From NCBI RefSeq assembly GCF_910596095.1, contig NC_056552.1, positions 10,211,111 through 10,275,110 on the forward strand: a stretch of 64,000 nt of DNA. The letters are read 5' to 3'. The position numbers and the translations under genes were made by a program. The stretch comes from Thunnus maccoyii. Lineage: Eukaryota > Chordata > Actinopteri > Scombriformes > Scombridae. Under the pieces are notes generated by a model. It did not search any database. It was not told the origin of the DNA and worked only from the letters and a program-made list of their open reading frames with translations. Shown piece after piece: positions 51,501 to 63,560 of this stretch. Numbering within the stretch: the stretch's first letter is position 1; the number at the start of each line of letters is the position of its first letter.

Positions 51501-54500
51501 TCAGGATCAGGAACATTTGGGTGAACAAGTAGCACTCACTACTCCAACCATCAATTATTAGAAAGGCAAGTCACGCACAAGACTGAAGTTGCTCAGTGGC
51601 CTGTGGTTGTTACAGATTGAAACTGAAAGATCTGTATGTTGTATAATCCCTGCGTGCTGTTTCTGTAACCCTCCAAACAACACACAGTGTATCATAGGTC
51701 ACTGATGTATGCTGATAAATAAACGCTGACAATATTACCCCAAATGGCCCCTGCAAAACTGGCTGGAAGACCCCGTTGAAAGAGCATCGGCTGTATTTGC
51801 AGTCGGTAAAGTTGAAGACTCTTTTGACAGCTTTCTGGCATTCTAGGAAGTTTCCTGTCCCGTTGTGATCGAAGGATTCAGGAGCATTTTGGGGTTTCCT
51901 GTCTGACACGCAGGGGCTGTCATAAAGGGCTGTGTAGTTCTTTGTCTCATTGTAACCAGGGTGGAAACAAGGATCTAATACTGTTTCTGGACCTGACTAG
52001 GAGAGAGAGCAAGATAGAGAGGGAGACAGAGAGAGGAAGCTAATTGAATCTGAAGTCAGCTTGAAGTCAGTACCTTTTAGCACATTACTATCTCTCTCAA
52101 AGTTATTAAATTATTAAATCTTGAATCATCTGATTAGAATAGATTTGAACAGTCCATTAATGTTGACAGAAGAAGTTTACCTGAGTCTGGTATGCCAGCG
52201 TCATTTTTAACACTTGGTCTTTCCCGTAACACAGGAAGCTGTTTGTGTACAGATTATAATCATTTCCATAGAGTCGGAATGTCACAGAGTTGCTAGGTGA
52301 CTCTGAGCCATCATAATTATCAGAAACAAAGCTAATCTGAGTGGAGGCCCCACCAAGGTCAAGAGCTCCTGTGGTTTCCAAACCCTGCAGCACAGACAAA
52401 AAGGCATTGAAGTGCACAGCAAGTACATCCTGACTGACGCACACAAAGTACATCTAAATGTGGACATATTTGCATGAACATGCATGCAGACATACATGTG
52501 CAGACCTGTTTGAGGCGATCATCCAAGTAGTTGACTGTCACCCAGCCGAAGGCTCCCTCTTCCTGACCACTGAGGAGCCTTGCTCCTTGATAGGAAAAGG
52601 GGAACTTTTGCAGGGCCTCTGCCACGGCTTGAAAGACCTTGTCTGACGCCAAGTTGTTCTCAATACTACATGCACACACACAACACAAATTTATTAGAGT
52701 GATTCACATCCATATGTCAAATCAATACACCAGCGCATAAATGATAAATAGACTAAATCATATACAATAGACTTGACAGTAACATATGCACTGCTCTGGC
52801 AGTAAAGTTCATGTGGAGATAAATCACGAATAAGCACATGGAAAAAGGATACAGATAGCAGCACTTTGACTGCCAGTGCAAACACAATTACAGAGTTAGG
52901 GATATGGTCACAACAATGTCAGCATGAAAAGGCATTCTGTATTATGTTTTCTTCTGGAGGCATGCCTGATGTGTGATTATATATGTGGGGTTGTGTGTGT
53001 ACATGTGTGCTGTACTTTAGCAATCTCATTCCAGCAGTAGCTCCCAGATAAAGAGGGGTCTCCTGGTGTCTTTTTACAGGGACATGCTCCATGGCCTCCT
53101 GCATGCATGCACTCAGAGAATCCCCTGCTTTCCACGGAGTGGACGCGTAGCTGGAGATACCCGGACCTGTAATAAGAACCAAAATGTCAAGAGGAAGGTG
53201 AAGTCATGCCACCTAAATTTAGCTGCCATAAAACATAATAAGAGCCTTCTGTTCAGAGATGCTGGCCTGCTGGAGAATGGAAGGTCATCTGTACAAAATC
53301 ATGAAGTGGCAAGGAAATTTGCTGAGGAGAAGAAAGCTTGGTGAAGATGTTATCATGGTCTTCTCGTAAGCATGCATGATGCTGGTACTCAACCCTGAAA
53401 GTTCTCCTTTGTATTTTCCTAGTGGCCACTTGTAGAGTCTGAGGGTATCACTGATTAGATACCCTCCCTACTTGAGAAAAGGTACACATGTTACACACTT
53501 GGCTGGCTTAACAATAAAGGAAAGAGTAACAGGGTAGATACTAATGGGTTTAAATTCAAATGATTGATAAGGTGAGGAGTCTGTGGGAGTCCTCTGTCTG
53601 TGACTTATGAGAGCCCTCTACTGTAACCTTTGATTATGATTTAAATTAAATGAAGATGGACTCAGAACAGTGTGCTAAAGCAGTAGTTAAATCAACTTGC
53701 AGAAGGGAAGCAAGCAAGAGTCCGTTTGAAAGACCTGTCTATTATATGGTGTGTGTTCAAACATGCTTTAATAATTCAGCAAGAACAACTGATTGCATAA
53801 GAAAGGCGCTCTGAGGCTGGGGCGCTCTAGCTCTAGGACAAAACAAAATATAACTTTACCTAAACACATACATACATACTAATGGCTTTATTAATGATTC
53901 ATAAAGCAATTGTTAATGTTATATAGACCAGTAATTGGTAATGTGGAAAATTGCTGCAGGTGTGAAAATCTCTTTGGCTGGTTTATATCCTTCTTCAACA
54001 TAACATTCTTTGTATTTACAGCTAAAGCTCTTTAGTTCATCAGAAAGACCCATCCAATGACTGTTTGACCACTTACTTTCTGGGAAAAAGCAGCAGAACA
54101 TTCAGACCAAAATCCAGTCATTAAGAACGTATAAACATTTACAACTCCAGACTTCATGACATATTTTAAAGCTTAACGCAATGCCTTTTACTCGGCTTAT
54201 CAAGAAGTGAGTAATTCATGGGGAGTCACGGGTTGCTCACTTTATAATGGGCCATCAGGTTTGCAGCCAAAATAAAAGTAAGTCATTAATAAAAGCATTT
54301 TCCAATACAATAACCCAGGTCTGGAGTTGTAAATGTCAATATGTTTTTAATGGGAAGATTTTGATTACAGATGCCCTGCAGCTCTTTTACAGAACGTAAG
54401 CCATTTAGAGCTGAAACATTTACTTGAACTGAATACTTGATCAAAATTAATCATCAACTACTTTGATGAATGAATCATTAATCATTTAAGTCAGTTTTAA

Positions 54501-55885
54501 AGCAAAAATAGCAACCATTCTCTTGTTTCATTTTCTCCGATGAGGATGAGGATTTACTGCTTCTCTCTGTTTTATATAATTGTTAACAATTTTGTCCGAC
54601 CAACAGTCCAAAACCCCCCAAAATTCAAAGACATTTAAAGATGTCACTATGGACTTTAGGAATCGTGATGGGCATTTTCCACTGTATTATGGCACTTTAC
54701 TGACCAAGTGATTAGCCAAATAATTAAGAAATAAATCAGATTAACTGATTATGAAAAAATATAGTTAGTTGTGGCCAGATAAGAGGATCAAGCAAAAATG
54801 CTGCAGAAGGATATACACCAAGCAAAGGAAATCTGGAAACCTAAAAGTTTTTCATATAAGTGGCTTATTTCTGATCTATCAATGACCAATAAATTATTTA
54901 ATAACCATCAATGAATCCATTCATTACAATGTGTTAACCCTGTTAAGTATTTCTGATTAGAAAGTGGTATCAAGTTCTATTACAAGCATACTGTATGTCA
55001 GTATTTACCCATGAAGACATTTCATCAGTACAAGCAAATATACTGCACAATGAACAAACTAAGTGAAGTATATGAGTATATATGCACATTCTTACGTATT
55101 GCATTAACATAAATATTTGCCTTAATGTGCATGCACTTAGAAGTGAGGGCTAAGTATGTTTTTACATGACACATTGTGTAGTGTATACCTTTAACTTTGC
55201 AGGAATGCATCTGTTCAGCTCTGCCAGTGTCGTTATCCTTCTCTGCTGGCCACTGATAGATATACAGAGCTGTGTGGGAGGATCCAGCATCCAGCACGAT
55301 CCCATACTGATGTGGAGACAGAGTGAAGAATTCCAGCTCAGCGCACAGTGAAATAAATTCTACATGAGTGCCATCCAAACTGACTGATTATATGTTCAGT
55401 ATAAAGATGTAGGTTATAGTCTACTGACAAACTTCCCAGTATATACAGTATATGTGCAGAGAAATTTAGTTTAATGCTGAAACAAATTAGTTAAACAGCT
55501 CCTTAGACACTGTAATCAATAACAGCTGTGAGACTCATAGCAGATAAGGGTTTATGAGGAAAAGAAGTGGTGATTTAATATCTTTATCAACATCCACCAG
55601 CCTTATTTGGTAGTTTTTAGAACCAGTTGTACAGATTGAGGTCATATTGACAAGAGACCATATTTGGCTTGTGGACTTTGGACAGACATCCCACTGTAAA
55701 GCAGCGACCTCCCACACAGAGTACAGGCTCCAATATTTTACTCTTTCCCTCCACCATACCTTGTACTTTTGGGGTAGTGGCTTGTTCTGCAAAACTGCTA
55801 CCGTCACCAAGGTAACAATCGCTATGACGCCAATCACAGTGATGATGATGGTCACAGGCGATTGCCAGGGGTTCTTCTCTTTCAT
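46252..55885 (-). CDS. entpd1: Ectonucleoside triphosphate diphosphohydrolase (CD39-like), 491 aa, nine coding exons
   Basis: CD39 family enzymes hydrolyse extracellular ATP and ADP to AMP at the cell surface. Exons 5' to 3': 55760-55885, 55189-55306, 53016-53166, 52506-52665, 52181-52384, 51739-51996, 50747-50860, 50467-50604, 46252-46458; they sum to 491 codons plus stop (human CD39 510 aa). An N-terminal membrane segment (~residues 11-33) and a C-terminal one ([18 protein letters not shown]) flank the ectodomain. Apyrase conserved regions: DAGSSHT (~48), GATAGMRLL (~123), GQEEGAFGW (~165), LDLGGASTQ (~194), [11 protein letters not shown] (~427). [10 protein letters not shown] and SFLCYGKDQ point to ENTPD1 rather than ENTPD2, 3 or 8. 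The loop before ACR4 is about 13 residues shorter than in human CD39. The first coding exon opens with an acceptor three bases before the ATG, so at least one upstream exon must exist. Confidence 0.9.
47560..47880 (+). mobile_element. LINE C-terminal fragment
   Basis: Bases near 47725 encode [15 protein letters not shown], matching the Cys-rich CxxCGxxETxEHV end of many non-LTR reverse transcriptases. The surroundings are decayed. It lies in the large last intron of entpd1. Confidence 0.45.
48516..48566 (+). repeat. (GAA)n microsatellite, probable retroposon-linked
   Basis: A run of GAA triplets follows GGTGGCTGTAATGCAAGAGA. The same lead GGTGGCTGTAATGCACCATT occurs at 47922, which suggests two copies of one retroposon end. 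Confidence 0.6.
49402..49620 (+). mobile_element. tRNA-derived SINE
   Basis: GTGGCTCAGGAAGAAGAGC resembles a Pol III A box. GGGTCGTAGGTTTGATCCC is a clear B-box region at the expected ~40-base spacing. A tRNA-unrelated body follows. Confidence 0.6.
54400..54790. mobile_element. Degraded hAT-like MITE
   Basis: AATTAATCATCAACTACTTT, a middle with CCAACAGTCCAAAACCCCCC, and AGATTAACTGATTATG near the right end resemble a common fish MITE family related to the one at 6474. It lies in the entpd1 intron 53167-55188. Confidence 0.5.
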
Positions 55886-57039
55886 CTCTGAGAGCGGGGG
55901 TGGAAAGACAGACAGATAGGAAGGAGAGGCGAGAGGGAAGCCGTGGTAGAAAAGGGGAAGATGGGGACACATTGGAGAGAGAGGAAGAGGTGTGTGTTAG
56001 CCAGACTTGCATCCAGATGTGAGTGATGTCACACCATGAGAGAGTGTTTGTGTGGGGGTGCCTGGAATGTTTAATTGTGTTGTTTTGTAACCAAGGACTA
56101 CAGATGCATCTCCGATTTGGTGTGTCTGAACTCGTGCCAAGCTGCTCATTGATTCTAGTGAGGTTGTTATTTCAGTCGCAGCATGCTTAAGGGGTATTCC
56201 CTTCCTCCAACATCACCAAAGTATTTAGCTAATGCTGAAAGATCGACAGATTTCCACTTTAGAAAATGATTACAAGGAAACTTGTTTCACAAACATTATT
56301 GTGGAAATACATGAAGTGTTTATACAACCCAAGAGAACAATTGGCTTCAATGAAGAAGATTTGTATGATAATTCCACGGAAATGTTGACACATTATGATG
56401 ATGGCAATGAGTCAATGTTAGCCAACAGTAATTAATAATTTCAACATCTTCTTAAGTTGTTACTGTATTTTAAAACCTGTATTTGGTTGCTGTGTCTGCT
56501 CATACTTTGTTTTGGTTTCCATTCCTTCCTAAGTACTTGAGTTTCCACTGCTACTAACTGGATTTGAAACATGCACACAGATCTGCACAGGTGCTATTTT
56601 AGATAATATGCACTTATATATTCACTTTTTATAAAGGGACCAAAAAAAGAGCGTAACAGGCTGCATATATTCACAAGGCTATTGTAATGCAAAAGACTGA
56701 ACAAGATACCGGCATGAATTGTAAAACACACATACACGCGTCTGTTTGATTATCACCAAGGTAAGTAAACTGGCAGACACTATCCAGGTGCGCATGACAG
56801 CTGGCAACACAAGTATTGTTGAAACTGACCTGACTGTACAGTACACATTTGATGAGGACATACAAAGGCACAAACACACACAGCTGCTTTTCTGTTGCGC
56901 TGTATCAGCAGGACCTACAGCTGTGATAGTAGCACAAACCTGACCTTTGTCTGCTTTAGGAAAACGCAAAAAGACTGAAGATTAAAGCATATTAAAGCAG
57001 AGAGTCAGTGGTGAACGGAGAGCGGAAGAGAGCACTTAC

Positions 57040-57068
57040 CTCTGTTGTCTACTTCAATGAACTTACCA
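57040..57068 (-). other. Candidate 29-nt 5' UTR microexon of entpd1-like
   Basis: On the minus strand a long CT-rich tract (the (GA)n at 57103-57140 read backwards) leads to a CCCCCATCAG acceptor. After 29 bases there is a CAGAG/GTAAGTGC donor. Joined to 59782-59860 it gives an in-frame stop, so if used it would be untranslated and force initiation at ATG 55885. Confidence 0.25.
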
Positions 57069-57101
57069 CTGATGGGGGAGGGAGAGGGACAGCGAGAGAT
57101 A

Positions 57102-57102
<1 letters not shown>

Positions 57103-57140
<38 letters not shown>
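57103..57140 (+). repeat. (GA)n microsatellite
   Basis: GA run; on the minus strand it supplies a long CT tract upstream of the candidate microexon acceptor. Confidence 0.9.
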
Positions 57141-57142
<2 letters not shown>

Positions 57143-59781
57143 GGAAGGGAGAAGGAAAAAAATGGGGAGGACAGGAAGAAGAGAGAATGGACAGAGGGAG
57201 GTAGCAGAGTGATAAGATGAAGTGAGTTATTTTCCGTTGTAGCCGGACAGAGGATTAGAATAGAGCTCTATGTGTGTGTGTGTGTGTGTGTGTGTTTGAG
57301 TATTTCTGGTGGAGCAGTTCTGAAGCACAGAGTTTGGCATTTCCTCCCCAAGCTGGGGCAGCCGGTCACTATGGAGACACAGTTAAAAGTGTGTTTGTAC
57401 GCGTCACAGCACTCTTGTGTGCATGTGAACCCCTTAAAAGGGACTCTCTCTTTCTCTGTGAACTAATGAGAGTCACTCTCCAAAGCACTACTCTCTCCCT
57501 CTCTCTGTTCATTCTGTGGGTTGTGTAGGAGGGGAAGTGGGGACTCCCTTGTTTAGCTGCTTTTTTATTACAGGCAGGCTGTGATGTCATCTCTGTGACG
57601 GATCGGAATCCCCTGCTTGTCTCTTAGACCGTTAGTGTGTGTATGTGTGTGTGTGTGTGCGCGCGTCTGTGTGTGTTAGAAGAATAAGGGCTGCTGTAAA
57701 GCAAGTTTGTGTGTGTGCAGACCCAAAACATGACTTGCCTGCAAATTTGTTGATCCATTCACAGATTCATTCCCTTATTCCCCTCTGATTCAACACACTT
57801 TGCAAATACACTTACAATATATTTAAACACGCACAAGAGAATAACCGTCAACTTGTCATTTATATCACTTCTCTACTAACTTTCCTCTCTGGAGAGAGAT
57901 GTGTGACTCAAAGCCTCCCACATTAAGGAAGTACAACCATACACAAACATTCAGCCACCACAAAGTATCTTGTAACTGTCTGACATTTCCAAGGAAACAA
58001 CCAAAGTTTATTGCTATGATTGTTCTTTTTAAACATTACCCAGGCACTAGCATCCAGAGACAGTGTGGCTATTTATTGATTTATTCACTGTGGATTCTGT
58101 CAATCTTTTTAGCATGAGCATTGGAAATTACTGCCACACTGATTAATCTCTTTGTGGACTTTTAGACTTTAATTATTTTTAACAAATGACACAAAATACT
58201 GCCACAATGGTCACAATTAATTTTTTAAAGCACAGTGAGAGACAAATTGTACAAATTGAATGTATGAAAGAGAGAGAGAGGCATGTGACAGATCTCCAGC
58301 TGCTTTAGGCACAAATGTGACCCTTGACATGACTGACTCTCTGACATTTGGACCCCTTCAGATGTCAGCCATAGACCTAGAAAAATACAAAAACATGTAT
58401 GTTGTACATTGTCACTATAGCGTCTAAATGGACGGTTCATAATTGGATTCAGATTCAGTGCTCATCTCCAATTTTTCCAGATAATGGAATCCAAAAAATC
58501 CAAATCTGGCCAAAGCAGAGAGGGGATGGTCCTGAGCAAGGAGAAACAACTACACTACCAGGCGTGACTTGAAACATCTGCCAGTGAAATTAACAAGCCC
58601 CATAACATTCCTGTTTTTAAGCAACAATACCTCCGTAAGGCATGTCTGCATTGGCCTCAGTTTCCGATTCTTAATGGATGTTCCTCTCTGCTGCTTAATT
58701 GCTAAACCTGCAATAGTCATGGGTGGTCTGGAGTAGTAGGAGTAATAGTGTCCAGTAGACTAAATGGTGTTTTAGAAGCTTTTTTGTGAAACTTTCTATC
58801 TCAAAAAGTTAATAAAACTCAAAATTTGAAGGACTGACTAAATATTTGTGTTTTGAGCCGAACGTAAGGTTCAACTTTAGATCAAAATTTCAACATGTTT
58901 TGCCAACTAATCTTTTGTTTCTCCTTGAGTCTGAGTTGCACACAGTGAGAATTCGTAATATATCTGCCAAGATTGTTGTGTACACTAAAGCCATGAAAGC
59001 TAGTTAATGATGTTAATATTTAAAACTGTAGTTGAAAGAATGACAAAACTGATTAACAACTCAGTATTTCCAAAGAAGTTGAGAAACACACTTGGAAACA
59101 TGAAAAGATTTTGTCAGCGAACGCAAAATAGACATGGACAGCTTTTATATAAAAGTACCCACACTGGTGTCAGCCATCAAAAGGTAAAACAGAGCCAGCC
59201 TGACTGGAAGTCCAACCACTAACCAAGACTGTCTGAGCTACAGTACATAATACAAGCCCAGCATCTTGCTTCAGTAGGATTATGGGATAAATCAAACATT
59301 TCCTCGACAGAGTGCAATCGCAGTGAAGCAAGAATATAACTACATGTGATTTCCACAGATGTTAACTTGTTTTACAACATCTTCACATGCCTTGATTTTT
59401 ATATACTCATTAACTATAGTTGCTGTCTAGCACATCTAAAATGTATGAGAACATCTGCTGTTTGAAGTAAACAAGCCTTGGCATAAATGAAGATTCCATT
59501 AATGACATCTTGCTCCGATTACAGAACCCTTGTTTTATTATCGTATAAACCAAAGTCTAAGAGGGAAGTGGTAACAGTAAAGCTGTAAAGGTGCCCGGGT
59601 CTGACCTGAACCTCACCCTATCCTTCCAGTTACTGCCCAATTTAAGTCTCTCTTTAATTTGCTTTCGGATTAAAAGAGGGAGCCACTCTTTCACATTATG
59701 TGCAATCACTTACTGATGACAATGCTGTTTGGCAGCCGACTAAACACAAACACACATGTTGAGACAGAAAACAGAGCTTAC

Positions 59782-59860
59782 CTGAGCAGCAGATTAAGTG
59801 CATGAAATCATAAAGGAACTCTATTGGAGCATCAACACGGTCACAACACAGGCTCTCAGG
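59782..59860 (-). other. Candidate upstream exon of entpd1-like (alternative N-terminus)
   Basis: Minus strand shows a TTTTTGTAG acceptor, 79 open bases, and a CTCAG/GTAAGC donor. The open frame ends with one spare base and would splice in phase to the entpd1 exon at 55887, which starts with two bases before its ATG. An in-frame ATG at 59803 would give the N-terminus MHLICCSEMKEKN. Human ENTPD1 has alternative first exons, which makes this plausible. It rests on splice sites and phase only; no homology was recognised. Confidence 0.3.
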
Positions 59861-60082
59861 CTACAAAAACACACAAGGTTTGCACTTTTGTGCTTGAGGA
59901 ATTTTATTGACATTTCCTAATGATCACAACCACATGCCTTACCCATATCATTAGCATATGCTCAACCTAAAGCTAGTCTGTTTTTAATTCTTGAACAGCT
60001 ACATGATGGAATAAGGACAAAATGTCCTCACTTTCCAAAACTATCGGCGCGTGCAATCTCTTATTCACAGGCACACTGATTT

Positions 60083-60114
<32 letters not shown>

Positions 60115-63100
60115 CACATATACACGCCATTCCAGACTTGCACACACCAGTGTTTCCATTTCAGACCCTTGTGTAAACACAAATGTAGTGTTAAGGTGAG
60201 GCTAGATTGGTTCAGACAACAACATGAGGAAAGACAGTGCACTGGGAATGAGAGAGCACAGAAAAATCAAAGTGGAAAAGAGGAGAGAAGAGAAGGAAAG
60301 ACAACAGTATAACATCTGTTATCACTCAATGTATCTGTCTGAGTCTTTTTTAAGAGGTTAATGAAATAATTTATGAGTTAAAGAGATTTTTAGTGAGCTA
60401 AGTTAAATAAACAGTCTGTGCTTTAATGAACGTTTACATCAGGAAGTAGGAAGTTAACAAAAAGGAGAAAACGATGAGCACCCCCGCAGGAGGACTTGAT
60501 ATTTAACATTAACATCTGTTGCCTGGTGTAGGATAAGTGTTTGTTTAGATTAGCAGCATTCAGATCATTCACCTACAAAAACAATATTCAACAACTCTGA
60601 CATGTAAAATAATATTCACAGTGCAAAGCCATTTTGGCTGCCTAACACACACATTCTTCAATTCTCATGATGAGCACTGACTGCATTCATTCCATAATCC
60701 CTAAAATAAAATTTAATCCTCACTACTCATCAATCATCATGTTAATATAAACCTAACACAGATGCAATTGATTCTAAATTAGGCTAAGTAGGACATTAGA
60801 CCAGACGAAGTGATGTCATCCTCACTTTGAAGTCCAAAGTTCAAACTGTGTTAACAATAAAACGTCGATAGCTGCACACACAGACACAAACACTGGCCCC
60901 CTCACACAGACAGAAAGGCTAAGATACAGAGTTCGGCTTAATCTTCTCCATCTTCCCACAAAGAAGCACACAGGTACGGAGTTTATAATGGCAGTATGTC
61001 GAAGCCCTGCCAGGTCCTTGTTTATTTTTCTTATGACATATGACACATCAGAGTCTCCACCCCTGTTGATAGGAAACTTTGCACTCATAAATCTCTCAAG
61101 ACAAAGAGATACAGAGAGGAACAGAAAGAGGAATAGGGATAAAGGGAGGGCGTTTTGAATCAGCAGATACAGAGAGGGTTATTACTTTACGTTCTCTGAT
61201 GAGTCAAGGGGTGACACAGCTGGGGATCGACTGTGTGGTTTTATAATGATGGGAAGACGAGACAACAATGTCCCTTTAAGGCATGTCTTAAAGTTGTTGT
61301 GCCGCTTTGGTGGTTAGGCCCTAACAAGTCCTAAGCCTTTGAGTGGACAGGTACATGCACATTGTAGAGGTAACAGATGTGTTAAATAGGTGTAATCACA
61401 GTACTTTGCCTAATTCCAGTGGTGAAACAAGTGTTAAAATCCTGACTACAGTGGATAATTTTAAATGTAAACAGGTTTCGACTGCAAAACGCAATCGAGC
61501 ATCTAAAGTAAAAGTACTCATTAGAGTAACAACAAGAGTAAACATTGTGTTTCCACATTTCTCAAGATTTACGATCAGAAGGAAGGAAACGAGGAAAGGT
61601 GAAATAACAGATGCAAAGACGATAAGAAGGAGGGAAAGATTTAATGACGTAAGGAAAGAAGGAAATACAAAAGGAGGGAAACAATAGGAATACATAAAGG
61701 CGATAGTGATATTTTAAACAAATGTTTTGAATGTTAATCTGCAAAGTAATTACAATTTTCCTCTGAAATGTGGAGGAAACTTCAAAAATCTCACACCAAT
61801 ACACTATGGAGTTGCTCACATGCTCAAACCTGGAGGCGTGACCTAATGCACAAGATCTTCCAGTAAATAGCGGTGCTTTAGAATGATGGATATGAAGCAC
61901 TTACTATATTTGGTCAGTTTAATTCTTGTACTTAATTACTTGAAAGTAAATGGACACACATGCATGTACACTCACAAAAGTCAAGATAATAACTATCTTC
62001 CCCATGGATAAACACATCCATCATTGCAACACAGTTGTGCCTCAGTACACAGCGTCCTTGAGTTGTCGTTGCAACTTCCACTACATAAGGCAAACCCTTA
62101 TTTGTCTTAAACAATGAAGGAGCCGACAATACTCACTCAGCAGCCCTATAAATACTCTTGTTCAAGAAGCTATTGTAAAACAGCACCGTCTGCCTTTTTT
62201 TCTGTAAAAAGGGGAACCTCTGGCAGCGTCATATGATGAGAAAGGAGAGGAAACGACCCTGCCCTCTGCTGTCGCTCTGCTTGCCATAGGGAAGTGGTCT
62301 GTTGTTACTGGTGTTCAGTCCAGTGTGACCTCGCCGACAGGACACACTGACACTAACCCTGGGCTGAGCTGGTATACCCTGACCTTCAGCAGAGAAAAAA
62401 AAACAGGAACTATTGCACTTTCCATTGTGTAAATCATCTTGCTGAACATCTTGGTTGGAATCAATATAATAGCCCCAAATGTAAGAGAGAGAGAGAGAAA
62501 TGTACCTCAACTGATAAGTTATCAGTCACTGAACATAAACAAATTGACATTTGTATACATTTCTTGGGGATTGTCCAAACATTCTTGAATTCAAAATGGG
62601 TTACGTAAAGGGTGAAGTCACCCAAATTACAAAAGAACACTTTCACTTGACTTTAGTGGTGTTTTGCCATGCAGACAGTTTTGGTTTTTATCCACATAAT
62701 ACTCAATAATAAGTGGAGGTGAATGAAATTTTATTTGTGGCATTTAAATAATACTTTTACTAAAAATCCAAAAAATCTAGCGAGCACCACAAATGAAATT
62801 CTATTCACCTCCATTGTAATGGGCTAGAGACAAAGACATACTGTATATCTTAAAACATCAGGACATAACATCAAAACTATTTGCATGGCATATTATATGT
62901 ATATTTTTTTGTAATTTAGGTGAACTGACTTCAATCCAGAGAGTCACTGATACCTGAGTAGCCTAAAACAAACCATATAGGTTTAAATAATATTTGGCAC
63001 AGTGAAGCTCTGCTCTTATTCTAAACATCAATGACTTGTCAACAAATGCAGTTCCCATTCTGGGTCATACGGATCACGACAACATGATTCTGAAACAACA

Positions 63101-63481
63101 CAATTATTAGATCATCTTATCAGATATATTGACAACTTTAATCACCTACTGTCAAACGCATTCACTTATTCAGATAACATTCCTCTCATTCACATGCACT
63201 TTCCATGATAAACTACCATAAACCTCACATGATCTTAAGAGTGTGTGTGCCACTGTGTTTATCTTCAGCAACTTAATCAAACGGACCTTCATCCACCTGC
63301 TAACTCCCACTTGAACGCACGCGCACACACACACACACACATAGAGACACCTGCTTAATGCCTCCCGTACGCACACTCAGGCATATGCTAAGGAAAAGTC
63401 ACACACACCTGCCCCACACTGCTACACAGCTGCTACATGCAGTAAAGCAAGTCACACAGTTGGAAGAGAACACACACTCAC

Positions 63482-63560
63482 CTGATACTCAACATATAGA
63501 CTGCTGTTTCTTCCTGCTGCTGAATACACTGAGTGAGAGGGATTTCCTGTTCTTGTGTGT
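63482..63560 (-). other. Candidate 5' non-coding exon end (entpd1-like promoter-proximal)
   Basis: A strong donor TATCAG/GTGAGTGT on the minus strand ends at 63482. The DNA upstream (63660-63950) is CT-rich on the plus strand and GC-richer than its surroundings, as at many fish promoters. The 5' limit of the exon is not defined; the end coordinate is nominal. Confidence 0.2.

Noticed and set aside
58225..58440. 71-codon minus-strand open frame with a TTTTTCTAG acceptor upstream
   Set aside because: No donor in a sensible place and no recognisable protein content, so not proposed as an entpd1 exon.
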